Assembly: GCA_964404395.1 (NCBI GenBank) | Contig: CAYOKA010000044.1 | Coordinates: forward strand, 1-18,247 | Source: JAAYBT01 sp964404395 | GTDB lineage: Bacteria; Bacillota; Clostridia; Acetivibrionales; DTU013 | Direction of reading: 5' to 3' | Length of the DNA stretch: 18,247 nucleotides | Part shown: positions 1 to 7,210 of the stretch, piece by piece | How positions within the stretch are numbered: the first letter of the stretch is position 1 | How the letters are laid out: each line of letters begins with the position of its first letter | The notes under the pieces: model-generated | What the model was told of the DNA's origin: nothing | Databases searched by the model: none | The model's input: only the letters and a program-made list of their open reading frames with translations | Position numbers and translations under genes: made by a program

Positions 1-1133
1 TCCCAGTATTCTGCATAGCCTAAAACATCGCCTTTTTTGACCGGAGCTATTACCTTATTGTCTACAATCACCTTTGTTTCAATGTCTTCATTGCCCTGGT
101 CGATACGAACTGCGGTGCTAAACTCACTTTCAGTTACCAGGCTGAGGATACTCTCGTTCTTGTCGGCTCCCTCAACAGTTACAGTTTTCACATTCATGCC
201 CGCCTCAGATACAGTCTGGGGTGAATAGTTTTCAAAACCGTAACGCATCAGTGCTTTGGCGTACCCATATACTTTGTTGGGCTGCATCACATGCATGACT
301 GCTGCAATTATTTCCATGCCATCTTCGCCCACGGCCGCTGTTACCAGGTTGTTGCCGGCCAAAGCGGTATAGCCTGTTTTTACGCCGATTACAGTATATC
401 TGTGTTCTATATTATCCAGTGTGTAAGGATAAGTGTTATCGTGCCAAAGGAACTGGTTTGTCGTGCGCAGGGGATCCCAGCTATCATGCTTATTCGTTAT
501 GGGCATGTGGTTGTAATATTCTGTTGAGACAATTTCCCGGAACTTGGGTATTGTCATGGCATGGCGGGTTAGGATAGCCATATCGCGAGCTGTGGATAAG
601 TGCCCCTCGTCCTCCTCATCGGTGTCCTTGCCACAGGGGTTCATGAAGGTTGTGTTGACTGCGCCTAATTCCTTAGCCCTCCTGTTCATTATATCTACAT
701 ATTCTTTGCGAGAGGGAGCAAGGTTTTCAGCAATTATGTTGGCAGTCTCATTGGCGGATTTGATTAAGAGCAGGTTTAGAATGTTTTCCAGCGTTAGGCC
801 TTCTTCTCCGGCCATTATGCCAACGTTCATGCCGCCTCGGCCTATATCAAATACAGCCTGCTGGGAAACTGTCATTTCCTGATTGAGGTCACCGTTCTCC
901 AGTGCAACAATTGCCGTTAATATTTTAGTAGTGCTGGCGGGTGCAATCAGTTGGTCGGCATTTTGTTCAGCCAGAATACGGCCTGTTTTGGATTCGATTA
1001 AGATGTATGGAATACCATCGGGTATGTCGATGGATTGTGCCTTGGTTGAGAGGGGGAAAAACACAAGGGTTGACAATAGTATGGTAAGTAAGCAAAAAAC
1101 ATTAATACAATAAAAACTTAAGGATTTTTTCAT
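1..1133 (-). CDS. D-alanyl-D-alanine carboxypeptidase (S11, PBP5/DacF type), 3' end cut by window
   Basis: Removes the terminal D-Ala from peptidoglycan pentapeptides at the outer face of the membrane. I translated it from the complement: 377 complete codons from the ATG at 1133, open at the window edge. Residues 1-32 form a signal peptide (KK, a hydrophobic core, then a Ser-Thr-Lys-Ala end). The three penicillin-binding motifs are in order: S67-T-T-K70 (Ser67 the acyl-enzyme nucleophile), S126-A-N128 and K252-T-G254. After about residue 310 a beta-rich stretch matches the start of the PBP5 C-terminal domain; the membrane anchor would lie outside the window. A GGAG box lies a few bases before the start. 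It is divergent from the CapA-VanX gene, so two D-Ala-D-Ala-trimming enzymes face each other. Family assignment is sure; the exact paralogue (DacA, DacB or DacF) is not. Confidence 0.95.
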   Translation of the reverse strand, partial: MKKSLSFYCINVFCLLTILLSTLVFFPLSTKAQSIDIPDGIPYILIESKTGRILAEQNADQLIAPASTTKILTAIVALENGDLNQEMTVSQQAVFDIGRGGMNVGIMAGEEGLTLENILNLLLIKSANETANIIAENLAPSRKEYVDIMNRRAKELGAVNTTFMNPCGKDTDEEDEGHLSTARDMAILTRHAMTIPKFREIVSTEYYNHMPITNKHDSWDPLRTTNQFLWHDNTYPYTLDNIEHRYTVIGVKTGYTALAGNNLVTAAVGEDGMEIIAAVMHVMQPNKVYGYAKALMRYGFENYSPQTVSEAGMNVKTVTVEGADKNESILSLVTESEFSTAVRIDQGNEDIETKVIVDNKVIAPVKKGDVLGYAEYW

Positions 1134-1222
1134 ATGTGACTCCGCTATTATCATTAGTTTAGTCCGGGATGAATATTATTATCTCCCAGGGTAATAAATT
1201 TATTTGTAACATGTTTTATTGC

Positions 1223-1251
1223 ATTCTATCATTTTTCCTCATATTCTTCAA
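1223..1251 (-). promoter_or_regulatory. sigma-A-type promoter of the carboxypeptidase gene
   Basis: Read on the minus strand: -35 TTGAAG (1246-1251), a 17-bp spacer and -10 TAGAAT (1223-1228). Both hexamers match consensus at 4-5 of 6 positions. It sits about 90 bp upstream of the ATG at 1133. Called from sequence pattern only. Confidence 0.6.
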
Positions 1252-1260
1252 GATGTGGGG

Positions 1261-1289
1261 TTGGAGAAATAATGCCGATGTAGTACAAT
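1261..1289 (+). promoter_or_regulatory. sigma-A-type promoter of the CapA-VanX / murE unit
   Basis: -35 TTGGAG (1261-1266), a 17-bp spacer and -10 TACAAT (1284-1289), about 60 bp before the ATG at 1349. Its -35 box is only 9 bp from the -35 box of the divergent carboxypeptidase promoter, so polymerases on the two may compete or share a regulator. Confidence 0.6.
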
Positions 1290-1348
1290 ATATCGTAGTA
1301 AACTAATGAAAAAATACAGGTCAATGTTCTTGGGAGGGTATTCCACAT

Positions 1349-3100
1349 ATGAATTTCAAAGTTTTTGCCAGGTCGCTATTTTTAGTATTACTGACAATAA
1401 CTGTTGCGTTTATAGCATATGCAAACGTTATAAGCCCGGATAAGCGCGGTAATGTTGTAAATGATACGACGCAGGACGACACTGTCGGGCTAAATATTGC
1501 TTATAGGGAAGATAACAACAATCAGCAGGAGGGCACTGAAGCCACCACGACGCCGGAGGACTATATCCCGGAGCCCATATACGTGAAGGAAAACACGACC
1601 ATTATGATCAGCGTTCTTGGTGATGTCGCGCTGGGGCAGGATTGGCGGTACAATGTTGTGGATGGCTTTGATTATGTCTTTGACAAAAGGGAAGGCGATT
1701 ACAGCTATTTTTTCTCGGAGGTTGTGCATCTGCTCAATCAGGATGATTTAACCATCGCAAATCTGGAAACCACGCTGAGCGAAGAAACTAAACAGGCGGA
1801 AAAGTATGACTACGGCAATAATTACTGGTTTAAAGGAAGGCCGGAATTTGCGCATATTTTGAAGGCCGGCAGCGTAGAGGTTGCCAATCTGGCAAATAAC
1901 CACACATATGATTTCGGCTCGAAGGGCTACGAGGATACAAAGCAGGCTCTTGATGATGCGGGAGTTGAGCATTTTGGTTATAATGTTGTCTTATATAAAG
2001 AGGTCAAGGGCATCAAGATAGGCATAGTTGGCTTCAATCAGCTTGGGGAATACGAGCAGGGACTGGATATGTATGTGTTCAAGGCCGAGGTTGAGGAAAT
2101 GACGAAAAAGGTGAAAGCGGAATCCGACCTGGTGATTGCCAATTTCCACTGGGGAAAGGAATACAAGTACCAGCATGAGAAGCTACAGACGGAGCTGGCA
2201 TACCTGGCCATAGATTCCGGGGCGGATATGGTTCTTGGACACCATCCCCATGTATTACAGCCAATTGAGCAATACAAGGGCAGGTATATCGCCTATAGCC
2301 TGGGCAACTTCTGTTATGGAGGCGTTAAGAAGCCAAATGATTATGATACGGCCGTTTTTCAACAGGCATTTATCTTTGACTCCGATAATACTCTGCAGAT
2401 TATAAAGGATCCCAATATCATTCCTTGCTCAGTTTCGTCTGCCAACGGTTTTAACAACTATAAGCCCATGGTTGCATCCGGGGAACAGCGGACCAGGGTA
2501 TTTGAGAAGATGAACTATACCCCGATCCTGAGCGAAGAGGAGAAAGCAGCTACGGCCGGGAAAACCGATATGGTGAGGCTCGATGCGGCGGTGAAGGATA
2601 TTGTCATTGAGATGAGATATGCCGGGCGCAACAATATCACAGGTAAGCCTGTGTACGACTCCGATGTGGCTTATCTTCGCAAGGGAACAGCGGATAAGCT
2701 GGCAAGGGCAAATGAAATTCTTCTTAAGCAGGGCTATAGGATTAAGGTTTGGGATGCCTACAGAGCTAAGGCGCATCAGCAATACCTTTATGACAATGCA
2801 CCGGTTAAGGCTGTTTTCTTGAATCCGGCCAAGGGCTATTCTGTTCATACCAGAGGCGCTGCCGTTGACTGTACCCTTCTTACCATGGACGGCAAGGAGG
2901 TCGACATGCCAAGTAGCTTTGATGATGGGACAGCCTTGGCATACAGGGATTATTTGCAGTGTACCGAAGAGCAGAAGCGCAATTCGCTGATACTTGAGAA
3001 TGCTATGAAGAGTGTGGGATTCCTCCCACTCAAAAGCGAATGGTGGCATTTTGACGATGCTGAATATAAAAATTACAGGCCCCTTGATGTCTATCCCTAG
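1349..3100 (+). CDS. CapA-like protein fused to VanX-type D-Ala-D-Ala dipeptidase
   Basis: 583 aa in two parts. Residues 1-26 are a signal peptide or N-terminal anchor, followed by a polar linker to about 80. Residues 85-345 are a CapA/PgsA (PGA_cap) calcineurin-like phosphoesterase fold: G91-D92, N138-L-E140, N183-N-H185, H267-W-G269, G297-H-H-P-H301 and S317-L-G-N-F321. Residues 405-583 are an M15D peptidase like VanX: R472 (the VanX active-site Arg region), zinc ligands H500 and D507 in S-x-H-x-x-G-x-A-x-D, and E564-W-W-H567 supplying the catalytic Glu and third zinc ligand. VanX cleaves free D-Ala-D-Ala. CapA takes part in poly-gamma-glutamate anchoring or export in bacilli, and its reaction is unclear. 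All catalytic residues of the dipeptidase half are present. A GGGAGG box (1332-1337) supports the start. No vanH or vanA partner is in view, so a recycling or remodelling role outside the membrane is more likely than vancomycin resistance. Confidence 0.92.
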   Translation: MNFKVFARSLFLVLLTITVAFIAYANVISPDKRGNVVNDTTQDDTVGLNIAYREDNNNQQEGTEATTTPEDYIPEPIYVKENTTIMISVLGDVALGQDWRYNVVDGFDYVFDKREGDYSYFFSEVVHLLNQDDLTIANLETTLSEETKQAEKYDYGNNYWFKGRPEFAHILKAGSVEVANLANNHTYDFGSKGYEDTKQALDDAGVEHFGYNVVLYKEVKGIKIGIVGFNQLGEYEQGLDMYVFKAEVEEMTKKVKAESDLVIANFHWGKEYKYQHEKLQTELAYLAIDSGADMVLGHHPHVLQPIEQYKGRYIAYSLGNFCYGGVKKPNDYDTAVFQQAFIFDSDNTLQIIKDPNIIPCSVSSANGFNNYKPMVASGEQRTRVFEKMNYTPILSEEEKAATAGKTDMVRLDAAVKDIVIEMRYAGRNNITGKPVYDSDVAYLRKGTADKLARANEILLKQGYRIKVWDAYRAKAHQQYLYDNAPVKAVFLNPAKGYSVHTRGAAVDCTLLTMDGKEVDMPSSFDDGTALAYRDYLQCTEEQKRNSLILENAMKSVGFLPLKSEWWHFDDAEYKNYRPLDVYP

Positions 3101-3211
3101 GTTTTTTTGTGATACAGGCGACCCAAGTGCTACATGCTGAGGAGTGCAAAGGATGGTCTCCACGGCAAAGAGACAAGCTGGTCAGGACAACAAATGAGGA
3201 TGAGGTAGAAG

Positions 3212-4726
3212 ATGGAAAGATACGCTCTTGAAGTATATATGGAGAAGCTACAGGGAGAGAAGCTGATGCTTTATCACAACTGTACTCGCGAAACCGGATT
3301 GAAAGCAATCGGAAATGTCGCATACGATTCAAACAAGACAACACCCAATACGCTGTTTGTCTGCAAGGGGGCAGGCTTCAAGGAGGCTTATCTGGATGCG
3401 GCGGCTCAAAGCGGAGCAGTTGCATATATTAGCGAAAAGGATTACCACAGGGAGCTTCCCTGTATCATCGTCAATGATGTGAAGAAGGCATTGGCTCTTA
3501 TTGCCGAGATTTATTACAATTACCCCGCCAGGAAGCTGAAGCTTATTGGCATCACCGGAACGAAAGGCAAATCTACGACGGCTTATTATGTGAAGTACAT
3601 ATTGGATGAACTTCTGCGTGAACAGGACAAGCCTGAAGCGGGCATTATCTCGTCCATTAATACATATGACGGTGTTATTAACGAGGAATCCCATCTAACC
3701 ACTCCCGAGTCTCTTGAATTGCAGATGCATTTCAACAATGCTGTGAACAGTGGCCTTGAGTACATGGTTACGGAAACCTCCAGTCAGGCATTGAAATATG
3801 GGCGGGTGCACGGCATTGAGTATGATGTAGGTGTTTTTTTGAATATTTCTGAGGATCATATCAGCCCAATCGAACACAGTGATATGGAGGATTACTTTTC
3901 CGCCAAGCTGGCGATCTTCGGCAATTGCAAAACGGCCTGTGTAAATATGGAATCTGAAAGGTTTCCTGAAGTAATGGAAGCGGCGAGAGCTGCGGGTAAG
4001 GTGCTTACCTTTGGCATAACTGAAGCAGCTGACATATACGGCTATAATTTAAGGAAACAGGGCTTTAATACACATTTCCAGGTTAGGTGTGACCGCTTTG
4101 ACAGGGAGTTTGTACTTACCATGCCCGGTCTTTTCAATGTGGAAAATGCTCTGGCTGCCATCGCTGTGGCCTACACACTCAGGATTCCGGAGCGACACAT
4201 ATATACGGGACTAAGAAAAGCGCGATCAGGCGGAAGGATGGAGATATTTGCAAACAGGAGCAGGGACAGGATTGTTATTGTAGATTATGCTCATAACAGG
4301 ATGAGCTTCTCAAAGCTTTATGAGACAGTTAGAGAAGAGTTCCCGGGGATGAAGATTTACACCGTATTTGGTTGTCCCGGCGGCAAGGCATATCTGCGCA
4401 GAAAAGATCTGGGGCTACTGGCCGGGTTGAATTCAGACAGGGTATTCCTAACGGCAGAGGATCCGGGCATGGAGGATGTTAGGGTCATTAGCGAGGATAT
4501 TGCCCAATATGTCCTCCAGAACAACGAAAATTGTGAGCTGATCGATGACAGGGAGGAAGCTGTTAAAGAGGCCATACTGACATCTGAACCGGGTACAATT
4601 ATACTGATTACCGGCAAGGGCGCAGAAACACGCCAAAAGTACGGGAAAGAGTATATTCCCGTACCATCGGACGTTGAATTGACAATAAAGTATCTTTCGG
4701 AATTGGAAAACCGCGGAAATGATTAG
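3212..4726 (+). CDS. murE: MurE-type UDP-MurNAc-tripeptide ligase (lysine-type-like)
   Basis: Cytoplasmic ATP-dependent ligase that adds the third residue to UDP-MurNAc-L-Ala-D-Glu. 504 aa, normal MurE length, with all three domains. The N-terminal UDP-binding domain includes Y38-D-S40. The ATP loop G116-T-K-G-K-S-T122, the E188-T-S-S-Q192 segment, K232 in D-Y-F-S-A-K (the lysine usually carbamylated), E311-N-A and G341-R-M-E344 with D358-Y-A-H361 follow. The third-residue selectivity motif, DNPR in meso-DAP enzymes, reads E416-D-P-G419. The segments around it and around the P-loop resemble streptococcal lysine-adding MurE as I remember it. It follows the CapA-VanX gene by 111 bp on the same strand and probably shares its transcript. 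A GAGG box 6 nt before 3212 supports this start; an ATG at 3266 with its own AGGGAG is a weaker alternative. It may be a second MurE paralogue; the amino acid used is inferred. Confidence 0.88.
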   Translation: MERYALEVYMEKLQGEKLMLYHNCTRETGLKAIGNVAYDSNKTTPNTLFVCKGAGFKEAYLDAAAQSGAVAYISEKDYHRELPCIIVNDVKKALALIAEIYYNYPARKLKLIGITGTKGKSTTAYYVKYILDELLREQDKPEAGIISSINTYDGVINEESHLTTPESLELQMHFNNAVNSGLEYMVTETSSQALKYGRVHGIEYDVGVFLNISEDHISPIEHSDMEDYFSAKLAIFGNCKTACVNMESERFPEVMEAARAAGKVLTFGITEAADIYGYNLRKQGFNTHFQVRCDRFDREFVLTMPGLFNVENALAAIAVAYTLRIPERHIYTGLRKARSGGRMEIFANRSRDRIVIVDYAHNRMSFSKLYETVREEFPGMKIYTVFGCPGGKAYLRRKDLGLLAGLNSDRVFLTAEDPGMEDVRVISEDIAQYVLQNNENCELIDDREEAVKEAILTSEPGTIILITGKGAETRQKYGKEYIPVPSDVELTIKYLSELENRGND

Positions 4727-4948
4727 CTGTCTACAACCTGATATGATCCCCTAGGGTAGACCCAATTCTTGAAACCAACACATTTTCTTTTGTTTATCAG
4801 AGGTTTAGGTAATTATACGGACATAACTTAATTCGCCGATATTCCGCGCAAAATTTGGAGTAGGGGACTGATAAGCATGCTTTTCTTGAATTATTTGCGC
4901 AAAAAGTTAGATGAAAGTGGAAATGTTTGCAGAAAAGTCATTTGGCGA
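4727..4948. other. Intergenic region between convergent murE and ABC-F genes; short inverted repeats, possible mobile-element remnant
   Basis: No ORF with a ribosome binding site was seen. Just after murE, GTCTAC (4729-4734) and GTAGAC (4756-4761) form a 6-bp inverted repeat overlapping the palindrome CCCTAGGG (4749-4756). TCCCCTA (4747-4753) recurs inverted as TAGGGGA (4861-4867). No T-run follows, so this is a poor intrinsic terminator. The pattern recalls ends of Gram-positive insertion sequences, but that is only a resemblance. Confidence 0.3.
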
Positions 4949-7006
4949 TCATGAATGGCTGCGGTCGATTTTTTCTGCCAGCTCATTAAGATAAACCCAG
5001 CGATCCATTGCTTCTTCCAGCTTGTTCTCCAGATCTTTCTTTTCCGGAAGAAGCTCCTGTAAGCATTCAAAATCAGCCGAGGCAGCGTCGATACGGGTGT
5101 CAAGCTCACTTATTTTACTTTCGAGATCGGCTATAAGGCTGTCAATTTGCTCATACTCCTTTTGCTCCTTATATGAGAAGCGAAGGGGTCTGGCCTTCTG
5201 TGTCGGCACCGTGGTTTTCGAAGCTTTTGCCGGACTGGTTTTTCCTGCGGGTGCCGCATTCTTGGAGGCAGTTCCCCCGGAATTCGTTCCTGTGGAGTTC
5301 ATACCATCGGTTTCCGCTCCATGGGGATTCCTTCCACGGGAGTCCATTCCTCCGTAGTTCTTGTTTTTAGAGCATGTCCCCTCTGAGCTTGTCCCAGCCG
5401 AATCCAGCGGGTTTTTTGTCAAACAATCAATATAATATGAGTAATTGCCTTCAAAACGATCCACCGATCCATTACCGTCAAGCAAAAAAATCTTTTCAGC
5501 CATTCTATCTAAGAAATATCTATCATGTGATACTGCAATAACGGCGCCTTGAAAATCATCCAGATAATTTTCGAGAATGGTAAGTGTATGGATATCCAAA
5601 TCATTAGTGGGCTCGTCCAAGAGCAGTATATTCGGCGCACTCATCAAAATGCGCAGTAGATAGAGTCGTCTCTTCTCTCCGCCTGATAGCTTGGATATAG
5701 GCGCCCATTGAGCAGATGGAGGAAACAAAAACATCTCCAGCATCTGAGAGGCACTGACCGTACCACCGTCCACAGTAAGGTATTCAGCTTCATCCCTAAT
5801 GTATTCGATAACTCGCATGTTTTCATCCATCTCATTATTTTCCTGAGCAAAAAAACCGATTTTTATTGTTTCGCCGGTTTCCACTGAACCTGTGTCAGGT
5901 TCCAGCTTTCCGGCAATCATTTTAAGCAGTGTAGTCTTCCCTGCGCCGTTTGGGCCGACTATCCCTATTCTGTCATCCCGCAAAACAATATAGCTGAATT
6001 CTTGGATGAGCACTTTGTCATCATAACTCTTACCTATGTGGGAAAGCTCGATTGTCTTTTTGCCAAGCCGAGTGGAACTGGCACGTATTTCAATTTTGTC
6101 ATCTACAGACAAAACTTTTTCATTCTTGAGTTCCTTAAATCTTTCCACTCGGTATTTTTGCTTTGTGGATCGTGCCTGAGCTCCACGGCTAATCCATTCC
6201 AGTTCACGGCGAAACAGATTTTGGAGTTTTCTTTCGGAGGCTTGTTCCATATCGTCTCTATCGGCCTTCATCTCCAGAAACCTACTGTAATTTGCTTGAT
6301 AAGAGAAAAGCCTGCCCCGATCCAGCTCGATAATTCTATTGCATACTCTGTCGAGAAAATATCTGTCATGGGTAACCATCAGCAGAGCACCCTTGCGGCT
6401 GTTCAGCAGCTTTTCTAGCCAGTCCACTGCTGTATTGTCAATGTGATTTGTAGGCTCATCCAGGATCAACAAATCAGCCGGATTAATCAGTGCAGCCGCC
6501 ATAGCGATTCTTTTTTTCTGTCCTCCGGAAAGGCTCCCAACCTTTGCATCAAAATCAAATATTCCAAGCTTGGTGAGTATTGATTTAGCTTCGCTTTCCA
6601 TGCCCCAGGCATGTTGATTCTCCATCTCCTGTGTAAGGGAAATAAGCTTCTTCTCCAGAAGTGCGTCTACCGGAACTTTTTCAAACTTCCGCCGAGTGTC
6701 CTCATAATTTCTTAGAAGTTGCATAATGGGAGATGTGCCCTTGAAGACCTGAGCAAGTACGGTCGTATTCTCTTCGAATAGAGGGTTTTGTGGCAGATAC
6801 TCTACACGCAGGCCGCTGGCATGAATGATTTTGCCCTCATCGGGGTATTCCACGCCGGCGATTAGCTTCAATAGAGTAGACTTTCCTGTGCCATTTATTC
6901 CGATGACACCGATTTTGTCCCCCTCATTTATTCCAAGGGAAATCTGGTCCAGCAGAACCTTCTCGCTATAGCTCTTTGATATTTTCTCAGCTGATAACAG
7001 ATTCAC
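4949..7006 (-). CDS. ABC-F family ATPase (Uup/YdiF-like) with repetitive linker
   Basis: 685 aa with two ABC cassettes and no transmembrane segment, so a ribosome-associated ABC-F protein rather than a transporter. Cassette 1: Walker A G36-I-N-G-T-G-K-S-T44, signature L159-S-G-G-Q163, Walker B ending D183-E184, switch H213. Cassette 2: G351-P-N-G-A-G-K-T-T359, L440-S-G-G-E444, D464-E465, H494. Residues about 235-300 are the charged inter-domain (PtIM) linker that reaches the ribosomal P/E-site region in this family. Residues 538-582 are nine in-register Gly-x4 pentapeptides. Residues about 608-683 are a Uup-like C-terminal coiled coil. The start is GTG; an in-frame TAG lies three codons upstream, so no earlier start exists. 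The AAAGGAAA box is rather far (about 13 nt). Whether it acts in antibiotic protection or general translation cannot be told. Confidence 0.94.
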   Translation of the reverse strand: MNLLSAEKISKSYSEKVLLDQISLGINEGDKIGVIGINGTGKSTLLKLIAGVEYPDEGKIIHASGLRVEYLPQNPLFEENTTVLAQVFKGTSPIMQLLRNYEDTRRKFEKVPVDALLEKKLISLTQEMENQHAWGMESEAKSILTKLGIFDFDAKVGSLSGGQKKRIAMAAALINPADLLILDEPTNHIDNTAVDWLEKLLNSRKGALLMVTHDRYFLDRVCNRIIELDRGRLFSYQANYSRFLEMKADRDDMEQASERKLQNLFRRELEWISRGAQARSTKQKYRVERFKELKNEKVLSVDDKIEIRASSTRLGKKTIELSHIGKSYDDKVLIQEFSYIVLRDDRIGIVGPNGAGKTTLLKMIAGKLEPDTGSVETGETIKIGFFAQENNEMDENMRVIEYIRDEAEYLTVDGGTVSASQMLEMFLFPPSAQWAPISKLSGGEKRRLYLLRILMSAPNILLLDEPTNDLDIHTLTILENYLDDFQGAVIAVSHDRYFLDRMAEKIFLLDGNGSVDRFEGNYSYYIDCLTKNPLDSAGTSSEGTCSKNKNYGGMDSRGRNPHGAETDGMNSTGTNSGGTASKNAAPAGKTSPAKASKTTVPTQKARPLRFSYKEQKEYEQIDSLIADLESKISELDTRIDAASADFECLQELLPEKKDLENKLEEAMDRWVYLNELAEKIDRSHS
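5261..5395 (-). repeat. 15-bp coding minisatellite, nine imperfect units, in the ABC-F linker
   Basis: Nine consecutive 15-bp units in perfect register. The plus-strand consensus is NNNGGAGTTCNTTCC; units 5261-5275, 5276-5290, 5291-5305, 5321-5335 and 5336-5350 are the closest to it, and 5351-5395 is the most diverged. They encode pentapeptides starting with Gly at residues 538, 543, 553, 558, 563, 568, 573 and 578, with Asn at 548. The third codon is often Asn or Asp. The period of 15 keeps the reading frame if units are gained or lost. Confidence 0.8.
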
Positions 7007-7053
7007 CTAACGATACATTTCCTTTCTCGGCTCTTTTGTCCAAAGCATAATGG

Positions 7054-7062
7054 ATTATAGCA
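7054..7062 (-). promoter_or_regulatory. Extended -10 promoter element for the ABC-F gene
   Basis: On the minus strand the sequence reads TGCTATAAT, a perfect extended -10 (TGnTATAAT). It lies about 48 bp upstream of the GTG start at 7006. No good -35 box lies 16-18 bp before it, as is common for extended -10 promoters. Upstream ORFs are absent here. Confidence 0.5.
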
Positions 7063-7198
7063 TACATTGAGGAAATTTGCACCGACAAGATAGGTATAAA
7101 AGTGTGTCTAGAGAAGGAAAAACGAAATGGGCCAAAACAATCATAAATAATTTTATTAACTAATATTATATGGATAAGCTATATTATTTTACAATAAA

Positions 7199-7204
7199 AG
7201 GGGG
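7199..7204 (+). promoter_or_regulatory. Ribosome binding site that fixes the deacetylase start
   Basis: AGGGGG directly abuts an ATG at 7205, which leaves no room for initiation there. It lies 6 nt before the ATG at 7211, which I therefore take as the start. This removes two residues from the longest reading frame. Confidence 0.65.
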
Positions 7205-7210
7205 ATGAAC

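Noticed and set aside
37..1113. Four rightward open frames of 63-112 codons
   Set aside because: They lie antisense to the D-Ala-D-Ala carboxypeptidase, whose three active-site motifs are intact on the other strand. They lack ribosome binding sites and family resemblance.
1349..3100. Vancomycin-resistance cluster because of the VanX domain
   Set aside because: No vanH, vanA/B ligase, vanR or vanS nearby, and the protein carries an export signal unlike resistance VanX.
2429..3163. Leftward 244-codon frame under the VanX half
   Set aside because: Antisense shadow of a well-conserved peptidase; composition is not protein-like and there is no start signal.
3101..3211. Terminator at the T-run right after the CapA-VanX stop
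   Set aside because: No stable hairpin precedes the run of seven T; co-transcription with murE is more likely.
1349..4726. A complete poly-gamma-glutamate capsule operon (capBCA)
   Set aside because: Only a CapA-like domain is present; no CapC or CapE, and the adjacent ligase has full MurE architecture, not that of CapB.
6002..6418. Rightward 138-codon frame inside the ABC-F gene
   Set aside because: Overlaps conserved ATPase sequence on the other strand and shows no domain or ribosome binding site.
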